In this document: positions 53,952 through 63,221 of the stretch, piece after piece
How the letters are laid out: each line of letters starts with the position of its first letter
Numbering within the stretch: position 1 is the first letter of the stretch
Assembly: GCA_003164035.1 (NCBI GenBank)
Contig: PLRS01000019.1
Coordinates: forward strand, 1-64,000
DNA from: Bryobacterales bacterium
Lineage (GTDB): Bacteria > Acidobacteriota > Terriglobia > Bryobacterales > Bryobacteraceae
Direction of reading: 5' to 3'
Length of the DNA stretch: 64,000 nt
Notes under the pieces: model-generated
What the model was told of the DNA's origin: nothing
The model's input: the letters and a program-made list of their open reading frames with translations, nothing else
Database searches by the model: none
Program-made: the position numbers and the translations under genes

Positions 53952-56804
53952 CTACCGCGGCAATGCCGGCGGGGCCGAGCCGTGCGTGTCGCGGAACGGC
54001 GTCTTCGCCTCGTAAAGCTCCGCTCTGCGCTGGAGGGCTTCCGCCAGCGGCCGTTTTTTCTGCTCGGCGGCCAGGGCGATCGCCCGGTGAACAGTCTCGA
54101 TCGCCTCGGGAAACCGGCCAGCCTCGGCATAGGCGGCGGCCAGCGCATCCAGGATCTCGGGCTCGTGGCCACCGGTGAGCCGCCGGGCGCGCTCGGCAAG
54201 CGTCACCGCCTCGGCGCCATTTCTGGCCGACCGGTCCGGAGAGGTTGCCATCACCCAGGCGGTTTGCTTCAAAAGAGGTAAATAGTTGGGGGCTAAGCGG
54301 AGGCCGCCGGCCCAACTGGCCAGCGCTTCCCGGAGGCTTCCCCGCAGGTCGTAGGCGTTCCCCATGGCCCAATAAGCGTCGATGAATGCGGCATCGATTT
54401 TCAATGCCGCCTGAAAGTGCCGGATTGCCTCGTCGAAATTTCCTTCTTGAACCAAAGCCGCCCCGAGATTGAACTGGGCTTGGGCGTGATTCGGGTCGGC
54501 CCGCAGCACCGTTTCGAAATGGGCAATCGCTTCGGCGATTTTTCGCTGGTGAAGCAAGGCAGCGCCCAGGTTATTGTGAATCTCGATATCGCCGGGTTTC
54601 ACCTCGAGAGCCTTCTCGAAATGCGCGATGGCTTCGTCGAACTCTCTCTTTTCGGATAAGGCAACACCCAGGTTGTTCTGGACGTCGCCCAATTGGGGGT
54701 TGACCTCGACTGCCTTTCGCCAGTGCGCAATCGCCTCGTCCAGTCTTCCTTTTCGAGCCAGGCCGAAACCCAGAGACGCATGGGCATCGGCAAAGTCCGG
54801 ATAAAGCTCCACCGCCGTCCGCCACTGCGCCATTGCCTCGTCGGGCCTTCCCGCCACCGATAGCGCCTTGCCGAGATTCGAATGAGCCTCCGCGTATTCC
54901 GGCTTGAGTTCGACGGCCCTTTCCAGATGCGCAATCCCGTCCGCGAACTTTCCCGCCCTGACAAACGCGATACCCAGGTTGTTCTGCGCCTTGGGATTCT
55001 CCGGGTCGATCTTCAGAGCCTTTTTCCATTCCTCGATGGCCTCGACGTATCGGCCCTGGTTCGCCAACGCCAACGCCCCGTCGAAGAGCGCATAGAATTC
55101 CGCCGCCGGCACTTCCATCTTTATGAGGCCATCCGCCGGAATATTCACAAATTCCGGGATGTTCACCGCGCGGTTTGCCGCCGTGGCATTCTCAATCAGG
55201 ACTGCCGGGCTGTCGTTGCCATCCTGGTCCAAGTGGGTGAGAAACATCTGCGTATAGGGCGAACGGCTCTTCGAGGAAAAGACCATCCAGCGGCCGTTGG
55301 GCGAAAAACTGTGCCAGGAGTTCATCAGTGGCGTGTTGCACAGCATCCGCCGCGCGTGGCCGCCGCCGGCCGGAACGATGTTAAGCTGGCTATCGGGGCG
55401 CATCAGTTGGCCGTTGCGGCATTTGACAAACACGATCCAGCGGCCGTCGGGAGAAACCTTGGGGAACGAATTGCTCATGCCGTTGCGCGACGCCCCTTCA
55501 ATCGCCTCCGCCAGCCCGCCTTTGCCCCCGTTGAAAGCAACGCGGTACAGGTCGTACTGGATTTGAGTCTCTTTCGGATCGCCGGCATACTCGGCCAACT
55601 TCCCGCCTGCGGGGTACGGATTCCTGGCTTCCGCGCGGGCAAAAACCAGGTATTTGCCATCGGGACTCCACACGCCGTCGGTCTGGACGTAACGCGGATC
55701 GTCCGCGCCGGGGAGAGCTTTCATTTCTCCGGTCGCCCGGCTGTACCACGCCAGGATCCCCCGCGTCGGGTAAAACACCTGCAGAAACCGGTAGTCTTTG
55801 AAGTTGACGTCGTAGAGTTCTTCGTTGAGCGTGGTTACGGCGTACTGCCCGTCCGGCGAAACCTGCGACAAAAACCCGATCGTATGGTGTCCGGCCGGCT
55901 TGTCCCGAAAGGAATTCCAGGTGATCACGTCCCGGTCCCGGATCGACATGCGCGGCGCGAGGGGAGCGATGGCATAGGTGCCTTTGTCGTTCTCCGGACC
56001 ATCCACGTCCATCCCCAGCGTCTTGCCGTCGAGCGAGAAAGAATGACAGTTGGCGCACATCGGCAAGCCGTCGAGAATCAACCGGCTTTGGGGGCGATCG
56101 ATACTGCGCAGCCGCCAGGCAATCAGCCCGGATGCGTCCGGTGGTAACGGCCGGATCACGCCTCTTTCCGTTTCCGTGGGCAACAGCGGCACGTCACGGT
56201 AGAAGATGGGCGCGCCTACGGGGTCTTTGGAAGTTTCGATGGTTACCCGGCCGGCCGAAACCGCCTGGTTCGATTTGCCATCCCGGAAGCCGCTGATGGT
56301 AACCGTGGCCGGCCGCGCGACAGAGTGCTTCTTGATGCGGGCCCAGAGGTCGGCATCGGGCATCCAAGTGTGGGCCGCGGCTTCCAGTGGCGTCGGCTTC
56401 GGCGGCTCGTTTGTCTTCGAGACGCAACGCGGATCGATATCGCCGATTTTGACCGGCTCTCCACGCGACTCCGCCTCAATCGCGGGCGAACCATCCTCAA
56501 ACCGCACCTCGATCCGCCAAACGCTGGCAGCCTCGGCGGCATCGCGCCACACGAACGTGGGGGCAACGATTTCCGGAGGGAAAATCGACCCTTCCCGCGG
56601 ATAATCGATCGTGATCGGGTCCGGCGCCTGTGGACGCGCGACCGCGTGCCGGATGGTGGCCGTCGCCAGCGCGACAGCGGCAATCGCGGTGCCGCATACA
56701 AAGTGTCTGGACCCTCTTACCGTTTGGCCCTCCCCGGCCGCGACGAGTGGCAGCCTGCGGAAATCATTCTCCCCGGTTTCATCGTTCGCGTCAAAGGCTC
56801 TCAT
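53952..56804 (-). CDS. Exported PD40/TolB-like beta-propeller and TPR protein with one heme-c motif
   Basis: A 950-residue protein if started at ATG 56804; ATG at 56855 adds 17 residues and leaves only 30 bp to the divergent gene. A membrane segment or signal (GTAIAAVALATATIRHAVA) is followed by a beta-sandwich (SIFPPEIVAPTFVW). A single CANCH heme site in MCANCHSFSLDGKTLGMDVD comes next. PD40/WD40-like propeller repeats follow (SPDGQYAVTT, SPDGKYLVFA, SPDGRWIVFV, SPNGRWMVFS), then about nine TPR units. It precedes the seven-heme cytochrome on the same strand and probably works with it in the periplasm. Confidence 0.87.
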   Translation of the reverse strand: MRAFDANDETGENDFRRLPLVAAGEGQTVRGSRHFVCGTAIAAVALATATIRHAVARPQAPDPITIDYPREGSIFPPEIVAPTFVWRDAAEAASVWRIEVRFEDGSPAIEAESRGEPVKIGDIDPRCVSKTNEPPKPTPLEAAAHTWMPDADLWARIKKHSVARPATVTISGFRDGKSNQAVSAGRVTIETSKDPVGAPIFYRDVPLLPTETERGVIRPLPPDASGLIAWRLRSIDRPQSRLILDGLPMCANCHSFSLDGKTLGMDVDGPENDKGTYAIAPLAPRMSIRDRDVITWNSFRDKPAGHHTIGFLSQVSPDGQYAVTTLNEELYDVNFKDYRFLQVFYPTRGILAWYSRATGEMKALPGADDPRYVQTDGVWSPDGKYLVFARAEARNPYPAGGKLAEYAGDPKETQIQYDLYRVAFNGGKGGLAEAIEGASRNGMSNSFPKVSPDGRWIVFVKCRNGQLMRPDSQLNIVPAGGGHARRMLCNTPLMNSWHSFSPNGRWMVFSSKSRSPYTQMFLTHLDQDGNDSPAVLIENATAANRAVNIPEFVNIPADGLIKMEVPAAEFYALFDGALALANQGRYVEAIEEWKKALKIDPENPKAQNNLGIAFVRAGKFADGIAHLERAVELKPEYAEAHSNLGKALSVAGRPDEAMAQWRTAVELYPDFADAHASLGFGLARKGRLDEAIAHWRKAVEVNPQLGDVQNNLGVALSEKREFDEAIAHFEKALEVKPGDIEIHNNLGAALLHQRKIAEAIAHFETVLRADPNHAQAQFNLGAALVQEGNFDEAIRHFQAALKIDAAFIDAYWAMGNAYDLRGSLREALASWAGGLRLAPNYLPLLKQTAWVMATSPDRSARNGAEAVTLAERARRLTGGHEPEILDALAAAYAEAGRFPEAIETVHRAIALAAEQKKRPLAEALQRRAELYEAKTPFRDTHGSAPPALPR

Positions 56805-56885
56805 GCCCGCCCCGCCCGCCCGCCAAAATGCTACGCTGAAGCCGGTGAACTTCATGATCGCCACACACCCGTGGAACCGGGCTTC

Positions 56886-57065
56886 ATGAAACGGCAATTC
56901 TGGCAGTCCCTGATTGCCGTGCTGGCCGGAAATGCGATTTACTTCAGCACCCAGCAGTACCTGCCGCCGCGCGCGCAACACGGCATCTGCCGAATCGATT
57001 GGGGACTCGCGGTCGACTTCTGGATTTGCCTGGTGTGTTATGGCTTGGTTCGGTTGATTCGTTGA
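56886..57065 (+). CDS. Small membrane protein (hypothetical)
   Basis: A 59-residue protein, MKRQFWQSLIAVLAGNAIYF at the start, with two hydrophobic segments separated by a polar loop (PPRAQHGICRIDWG) and ending GLVRLIR. It has the look of a conserved small acidobacterial membrane protein, but this is from memory of the pattern only. It is divergent from the beta-propeller-TPR gene, 81 bp from its likely start. Confidence 0.6.
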   Translation: MKRQFWQSLIAVLAGNAIYFSTQQYLPPRAQHGICRIDWGLAVDFWICLVCYGLVRLIR

Positions 57066-58263
57066 CGGAACCCGCCCGGCGCGTGCAAGATCGCCGTCGG
57101 CCGAACGTACCAAACTGCCGGGGAAGCGCCCGGACGAATCTCGGCGCTGTAGCCAAGGGTGGCAGCGCCACGCGCGGCCCCCGATAGAGTGCGTACGCCA
57201 CGTCGAAATGGCATAGCCATCTCGTAATCGCGCAGCGGCTCGCCGCGCCAGTTGGACGAGATGAAGGAAAACAACCGGAAACGACTCTGTCGACGCCTGC
57301 CGAAGACTTCTCAGAAGATCTCAATGACGAACGAACAACCACGATATGGGCCCCGCTTGAAACGGATGGACATTACAGATCTTCTCTTATCGCTGGTATT
57401 ACTCCCGTGCGTTTTCTATGTGACGATCAGGGGCGATAGTGCGCTGCGAACAGTCTTGACTTGCGAGATCCCTCTGGCGCCTAAGATCGATCACCCCCTG
57501 TGAGAACAATCATGACAGATGACGATGTTGAAGACATCACTCAAAAGACTCTTGGCGAAGTCTGTCGAAGAGGGCTATTAAACAAAATCCGGCCCCTTAG
57601 ACCGCCTTGACCGGCCGCGCACTTCGCGGACAAGGAGCCCGAACGGCCGATAATGCCCCTGACCTCTTCGCCGGTAGCCTCATGCCATCACGGCACCCTA
57701 GTGGAGGTTAAATGACTGTAAAATAAGCAGCTTTGGGGCGCCGAAAGGGATTTTGGCCCGGGCCTGGAACGCGGCGCCGCACAATGGCGGCTGTGGCGGC
57801 GGAAGCGGCAGACGATCTGGCGGCTGAATACTCTCCGGCTGGCAACCAACGGCGCTTTTCATGTTCCTTTTTGTCCCCGTTTCTTCTGTGGAAAACTCCG
57901 GTAAAAGCTCAAGCTATTGACCTGCTTTGGGCTGGACGAATCGACCGGGGGCGATGACCTGCGGGCGGAGGCGCGCCAGATGGGAACCGCGGTCCAGCCG
58001 GATCCTGAACCCAAACGCAACGCGTTCATCCGCAGCGACCAGTACAACTTCATTCTCCTCGGGATTCCGTCCGTCCGTCATGGTAGCCTTCGGAAATCGC
58101 AAGCGGCGGCGCGGCGCCGGATCCGGCGGGATTGAGCCGGGCATCGTGGGAGTCGGCGTGATCCAGATCACACCGCAGATTCGCGTGCTGGTGGCGATCG
58201 AACCGGTGGATGGCAGGAAGGGCATCGACCCGCTCGCCAGATTGTGCCAAGACTGCTAGAATA
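57066..58263. other. 1.2-kb region without a supported gene
   Basis: Short open frames occur on both strands, but none has a recognisable domain. It holds a 31-base sequence (57122-57152) matching the hairpin repeat at 32410-32440. A minus-strand frame (about 57038-57274) and a minus-strand frame at 57914-58225 look like repeat-derived or decayed coding sequence. Base composition at 57300-57550 is less GC-rich than the rest. It could be remnants of mobile DNA upstream of the sigma gene. Confidence 0.5.
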
Positions 58264-58908
58264 ATGCCCACACAGATGGATGGAACTGAGATGGCTGCGG
58301 GCTCTCAAAGGGACTGGCCGTCGGCTGCGAACGCGTTTCAGCGGTTCCTTAACTGGCTCGATCAGGGCGTGGATTCCGGCGGGGAAACATATCTCGAGAT
58401 GCGCCGGAGGTTGGTGTTTTATTTTGACCGGAAGAACTGTGTCTCGCCCGACGATCTAGCCGATGAAACCCTGCGCCGGGTTGCCCGCCGGCTTGAAGAG
58501 GAAGGCGAAATCACAGGCAAATCGCCGGCTCACTACTGCTACATCGTCGCCAGCTTCCTGTTCCTGGAATACCAGCGCCGGCCGGCGCGCAAGCACGTCA
58601 GTCTCGGCAATCCGTCCGAGTTCGGCGATGTGGCCTCCCGGTTAGCAGCCCCACCCCAGGAGGCTTCCCCGACCGATGCCGAGACCGTGCGCCTCCACTG
58701 CCTGGAAAGCTGCCTGGAGGGCCTCGGCCGGGACGACCGGGACCTGATTGTGGGGTATTATCGCGGCGAGCAGCGCGTGAAGATCGAGCATCGCCGCACT
58801 CTCGCCACGCGACTCGGCCTGACGCCCAATGCCCTCAGCATTCGCGCCTGCCGGATTCGGGCCAAACTCGAAGCTTGCGTCAAAACCTGTTGTGCCCGCC
58901 ATGAATGA
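58264..58908 (+). CDS. ECF-like RNA polymerase sigma factor
   Basis: A 214-residue sigma70-family protein. Region 2 lies at about 45-95 (LVFYFDRKNCVSPDDLADET) and region 4 at about 165-210 (LATRLGLTPNALSIRACRIR), with a recognition-helix pattern. ATG at 58264 is chosen; Met codons 12 and 27 bases later are alternatives. The linker is longer than in minimal ECFs. It starts the sigma/membrane-anchor/CHAT run and probably directs its own operon together with other targets. Confidence 0.82.
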   Translation: MPTQMDGTEMAAGSQRDWPSAANAFQRFLNWLDQGVDSGGETYLEMRRRLVFYFDRKNCVSPDDLADETLRRVARRLEEEGEITGKSPAHYCYIVASFLFLEYQRRPARKHVSLGNPSEFGDVASRLAAPPQEASPTDAETVRLHCLESCLEGLGRDDRDLIVGYYRGEQRVKIEHRRTLATRLGLTPNALSIRACRIRAKLEACVKTCCARHE

Positions 58909-58940
58909 TTTTCCCAGTTCTGTCTTAACTGAGAGGAGCC

Positions 58941-59843
58941 ATGTTCCAGCCGAACACGCCCGAGCCCGATGACCAATGTATCATTCCGTACCTTCTGGGC
59001 GCTCCTGACGAACGGCTGGATGAGCTGGCCGTCGCCGACGACGATTTCGGGGCCCGGTTGGCCGCTGCCGAAAATGATCTCGTCGATGCCTATGTCCGCG
59101 GCGAGCTTAGCCCCGAGAGTCGCGAGCGCTTCGAGTCCTTCTACCTGACCAGCGAAGAACGCCGCGAAAAGGTGAGATTCGCGGAAGCGTTTCTTCTGTG
59201 GAGCAGTGCTATCCCCGCGCCCGCGGATGCGCGCCGCCGGCCGCACGGGCGTTGGCCCGTTCCGCGGTGGGCACTCGGTCTGGCGGCGTGCCTGGCGTTG
59301 CTTGTGTCGGGCGGCCTGCTCTACCGCAGCCAGCGGCTTCACGGGCCGGTGGCTCAGCCCCGGGCGGCGAGCGCGGTCTCCGAACAGGGCGGCCGGAAGT
59401 TGCAAAACCAGATCGAACCCCAACCGTCCGCTTCGGCCCCGCGACCCGTTGAACCGGTGCCGGACGAGCGGCAAAAAGGCGCCCAGCGAGCGCGCTCACA
59501 GAACCTGGTTGCGCTTGTTCTGCTACCGCAGACCCGGGGAATTGCCTCCCCGCCGACGCTCCGTCTGGAACCGCGCGGGGTGGAGGCCGCGTTCCGATTG
59601 GAACTCGAATCCAACGAGTCGCCTGCCTATCGCGTCACGCTGAAGGACCCGGCAACGAACCTGCCTGTGTGGGAGAGCCCCACGCTCAAAGCGGAGATCC
59701 ACGGAGGCTCGCCGTCGGTAACGGTCAGTCTTCCTTGGCCCCTGCTGAAAGCCCGAAACTACAGCTTCGAGCTCAGCGGGATCGCGCCCGATGGCAGCGC
59801 CGACCTCATCGGCAGCTACGCCTTCCGGGTTGTGATACGCTAG
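58941..59843 (+). CDS. Membrane-anchored regulator-like protein (possible anti-sigma partner)
   Basis: A 300-residue protein with AGGAG 4 bases before the ATG. Residues 1-90 are an acidic helical cytoplasmic domain (LVDAYVRGELSPESRERFES) similar to zinc-finger-less anti-sigma-like proteins. A single transmembrane helix lies near residues 112-130 (WALGLAACLALLVSGGLLY), then a Pro/Gln-rich linker and a beta-rich extracytoplasmic domain (TLRLEPRGVEAAFRLELESN). It follows the sigma gene by 32 bp. No CxxC zinc motif is seen, so the anti-sigma role is inferred from context. Confidence 0.72.
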   Translation: MFQPNTPEPDDQCIIPYLLGAPDERLDELAVADDDFGARLAAAENDLVDAYVRGELSPESRERFESFYLTSEERREKVRFAEAFLLWSSAIPAPADARRRPHGRWPVPRWALGLAACLALLVSGGLLYRSQRLHGPVAQPRAASAVSEQGGRKLQNQIEPQPSASAPRPVEPVPDERQKGAQRARSQNLVALVLLPQTRGIASPPTLRLEPRGVEAAFRLELESNESPAYRVTLKDPATNLPVWESPTLKAEIHGGSPSVTVSLPWPLLKARNYSFELSGIAPDGSADLIGSYAFRVVIR

Positions 59844-59892
59844 TTTCCCTACGGGGACCGCCGCCACCGCCGGCGGTCGGGGATGCGGTGAA

Positions 59893-62800
59893 TTGGCAAC
59901 TCAATCTCATGCTCCGGGTGGGCGTCTGATCCGGCCGGCGACTGGTGTGGCATTGGCCGCCGCTCTTTGCGCAATCTGGATGGCCGCCCAGGACAAGCCG
60001 GCAGCGACGCTCCTTCAGCGCGGCCAGGTGGTGCGCCGCGAAATCTCCGGCGGCCAGGAGCATGTGTACTCACTGACGCTGGGCGAGGGAGAATTCGCCG
60101 CCGTGGCGGTGAACCAGCTCGGAATCGATGTCGTGGTCAGAGCTCGCGGTCCGGACGGAAAGGCGATTGCCGATTTCGACAGGGAAAGCCGGACTCAGGG
60201 ACGCGAACTGGTCACCCTGGTCGCGGCCACGGCGGGTCGATTCGAGCTCGCCGTCCAGCCGAGGTATCCCAGGGCTCCCGCCGCCGAATATGACATCGGC
60301 ATCGTCGAAGTGAGGGCGGCCACCGAACGGGACCATGCCCTTTTCGATGCCTTGACGCTCTCCAGCCAATCGCAAGCCGCCGTGGCCGCCGGAAAGTACG
60401 ATGACGCCATTCAACTCGCCGGGCAGGCTCTGGCGCTGGAGGAAAAAGGAGCCGGACCCGACGATGCCTACACCGGACTCCTGCTCATCCGCCTGGCCGA
60501 CATCGATCGCATCAAAGGCAACTACGCGCAGGCCGTGCCGCTCATGGAGCGAGGCGTCGCCATCAGTCAGTCGGTCTTGGGCCGCGACCATCCGCAAACG
60601 GCGCTTGCGCTGCGAAGACTCGGCGCCCTCTACCGATACATGGGCCAGTATGACAAGGCCGAACCGCTCGCCGAGGAGGCGGTTGCCATTACCGAACGCG
60701 TGCTCGGCGCGAACCACCCCCTGACAGCGGCCGCCTTAATGGATCTCTCCGGTATCCACGAATATCGCCAGGATCTCGAAAAGGCACTGGCCGAACGCCA
60801 ACGGGCGCTGGATATCGCGGAGAAGACGCTCGCACCCGACGACATTTTTCTCATCGGCGCGGTCAACAATCTGGGCGATCTTTACAGTCTGATGGGAGAC
60901 AACCAGCGCGCCGAACCCCTCCTCGAACGGGCCCTGGCACTGGCCGAGAAGAAACTCGGGCCCGAGCATCCCAGCGTCAGCATTCCGCTCCAGGATCTCG
61001 GCATCGTCGCTCGCCAGACCGGCCGCTACGCGCGCGCCAGGGATTTCCTCTGGCGGGCGGAGGCCATCCGCGAGAAGAGCCTGGGCAGCCGCCATCCCGA
61101 CACCATCGCCCTTCTCATCAATATCGCCAATCTGTACCATGCCGAAGGCGATTACGGGCAGGCCCTGCAGTTGCATCGGCGTGCGCTCGATACGCTCCTC
61201 GAGGTCTGCGGACCTTACCACCGGCTGACGCTGATGGCTCTCGCCAATGTCGCGAGGACGTATGGAGCGCAGGGCAATTTCGGCCGCGCGTTGGAATATC
61301 AGACGCGTTACACCGAAGCTCTGGAGAAGAACCTTGCCTTCAACCTGACCATCGGCTCCGAGCAGGAGAATCTGGCTTACCTTCGTTCGACCTACGAACA
61401 TAGCGACCGTACCGTCACACTCCACGTGCGCGACGCTCCCGACGACCCCGCGGCGCGCGACCTGGCGGCCCTCGTGCTGCTGCGACAGAAAGGACGCCTT
61501 CTTGATGCGATGGCCGGCAGCATGTCGGCATTGCGCGGCAGACTCAGCCCAGACGACCGCAGGCTGCTCGACCAATTGCAGGAAGCCGACGCCGGCTTGG
61601 CACGGCTCGCTCTGGGCGGTCCCGGAAAGAATTCCGCCGCCGAGTTCAGCAACCAGCTCGCCGTGTTGGACCAGCGAAGGCAAAGCCTGCAGGCCGAAGT
61701 CAGCCGCCGCAGCGTCGAGTTTCGCGCGCGCGCGCAACCGGTCACCCTGGCTGCCATCGAGGACGCCATACCGCTCGATGCCGCCCTCCTCGAATACGCG
61801 GCCTGGCGTCCCTTCGACTGGAAAAAGCCGAATGAAGATCAAGCCTACGGACCGGCTCGTTATATCGTGTACGTGTTTCGTCACACGGGCGAGGTGCGAT
61901 GGGCGGATCTGGGCCCGGCGCGCGAAACCGACGACGCGGTGTCAGCTCTCCGCCAGGCCCTCCGCGACAGCCGGCGGACGGATGTGCGGGAGGTCGCTCG
62001 CGCCGTCGACCGACGAATTGTAGAGCCGGTGCTTCCGTTGGTTGGCGATGCCACGCGGCTGCTGATTTCGCCGGAAGGAGACCTCAGTCTTATCCCCTTT
62101 GAAGCATTAATCGATGCGCAAGGGCGCTACCTCGTGGAGAGCCACTCGATCTCCTATCTCACCGCCGGACGCGATCTCCTCCGGATGCGGGTTTCGCGGC
62201 AGGAGAGCAGCGGACCCGTCGTTCTGGCGGACCCCTTCTTCGGGGAGCCAGGAGTTTCTCCCGTCACCCCTGGCGCCCGCCCGACACGTACTCTCATGGC
62301 CGGCAGTCGCAGTATTCTTACAGGAGACGATCTGTCCGGGGTCTACTTTGCCCCTCTCCCTGGCACCGCCGCGGAGGCTCACAACATCCAATCGCTCTTC
62401 CCGGAAGCGAGGGTCTATACCGGCCGGCATGCCACCAAGAGCCTGCTGCTGCAGATCGAGGCTCCCGAGATTCTCCACATCGCCACGCACGGATTTTTCC
62501 TGCGGGACCTTGCCGGGGAGCAAGCCTCCTCCGGCGCACGGCCGGAAAACAACCGAACCGGCGCGACCCAAGCCGGCCGGCTGCCCGCCAATCCGTTGTT
62601 GCGATCGGGCCTGGCCCTGGCGGGCGCCAATCTCACCAAAGGCCTCAGCAACGATGGGATCCTGACCGCTCTCGAAGCCGCCAACCTGAATCTCTGGGGC
62701 ACCCAGGTCGTCACCCTTTCGGCTTGCGAGACCGGCGTTGGCGAGGCGATGAGCAGCGAAGGGGTCTATGGCCTGAGGCGCGCCTTCTTCCTGGCCGGCG

Positions 62801-63018
62801 CGGAAACCCTGGTGATGAGCCTGTGGCCGGTTAGCGACCGGGCCACGCGCGAAATCATGGCGGACTACTACCGCGGTCTGAAGAGCGGCCTGGGGCGTGG
62901 CGAGGCCCTCCGCCGGGCACAACTGCAAATGCTCCAGCACAAGGATCGCCGGCATCCCTATTATTGGGCTGGTTTCATCCAGGCCGGCGACTGGGAAAAG
63001 ATCGACACTTCACGCTGA
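59893..63018 (+). CDS. TPR-CHAT protease-like protein
   Basis: A 1041-residue protein with a putative signal or anchor at the N-terminus (GVALAAALCAIWMAAQ); the TTG start at 59893 has a poor ribosome site. A beta-rich domain (about 35-140) follows, then TPR units (about 150-500; family spacing of 42 residues as in kinesin-light-chain TPRs), a helical linker and a C-terminal CHAT caspase-like domain (about 720-1035). The catalytic pair is His866 (LHIATHGFF) and Cys945 (TLSACETGVG). It closes the sigma and membrane-anchor operon. CHAT proteases are cysteine proteases, several of which act in defence or cell-death pathways. Confidence 0.92.
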   Translation: MATQSHAPGGRLIRPATGVALAAALCAIWMAAQDKPAATLLQRGQVVRREISGGQEHVYSLTLGEGEFAAVAVNQLGIDVVVRARGPDGKAIADFDRESRTQGRELVTLVAATAGRFELAVQPRYPRAPAAEYDIGIVEVRAATERDHALFDALTLSSQSQAAVAAGKYDDAIQLAGQALALEEKGAGPDDAYTGLLLIRLADIDRIKGNYAQAVPLMERGVAISQSVLGRDHPQTALALRRLGALYRYMGQYDKAEPLAEEAVAITERVLGANHPLTAAALMDLSGIHEYRQDLEKALAERQRALDIAEKTLAPDDIFLIGAVNNLGDLYSLMGDNQRAEPLLERALALAEKKLGPEHPSVSIPLQDLGIVARQTGRYARARDFLWRAEAIREKSLGSRHPDTIALLINIANLYHAEGDYGQALQLHRRALDTLLEVCGPYHRLTLMALANVARTYGAQGNFGRALEYQTRYTEALEKNLAFNLTIGSEQENLAYLRSTYEHSDRTVTLHVRDAPDDPAARDLAALVLLRQKGRLLDAMAGSMSALRGRLSPDDRRLLDQLQEADAGLARLALGGPGKNSAAEFSNQLAVLDQRRQSLQAEVSRRSVEFRARAQPVTLAAIEDAIPLDAALLEYAAWRPFDWKKPNEDQAYGPARYIVYVFRHTGEVRWADLGPARETDDAVSALRQALRDSRRTDVREVARAVDRRIVEPVLPLVGDATRLLISPEGDLSLIPFEALIDAQGRYLVESHSISYLTAGRDLLRMRVSRQESSGPVVLADPFFGEPGVSPVTPGARPTRTLMAGSRSILTGDDLSGVYFAPLPGTAAEAHNIQSLFPEARVYTGRHATKSLLLQIEAPEILHIATHGFFLRDLAGEQASSGARPENNRTGATQAGRLPANPLLRSGLALAGANLTKGLSNDGILTALEAANLNLWGTQVVTLSACETGVGEAMSSEGVYGLRRAFFLAGAETLVMSLWPVSDRATREIMADYYRGLKSGLGRGEALRRAQLQMLQHKDRRHPYYWAGFIQAGDWEKIDTSR

Positions 63019-63121
63019 CCGGCGGCACAGTTTTCGCGGCTCGGCGCGTCATCGCGCGGCTTCTCCCTGCCCACGTGGTAATTTTCTCTACCAAAGCTCA
63101 GTACCCCTCGGCGAAGAAACC

Positions 63122-63152
63122 TTGAAATGTTTTTCCGGCAGCGTCTTATAGA
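63122..63152 (+). promoter_or_regulatory. Candidate promoter upstream of the GH75-like gene
   Basis: TTGAAA (63122-63127) and TATAGA (63147-63152) with a 19-base spacer, about 70 bases before the ATG at 63222. The gap from the CHAT gene is 203 bp, which allows independent transcription. Weak evidence. Confidence 0.35.
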
Positions 63153-63221
63153 GCTAGGGAGAGGTTGCCGGGCAGCCTGTCAAACGCGGTGCTGCCAGAC
63201 TCAGCACTCACGGGGGGAACC

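Noticed and set aside
57038-57274. A 78-codon minus-strand protein with ATLGYSAEIRPG
   Set aside because: It overlaps the hairpin repeat and has no start signal; it looks like repeat-derived sequence and not a gene.
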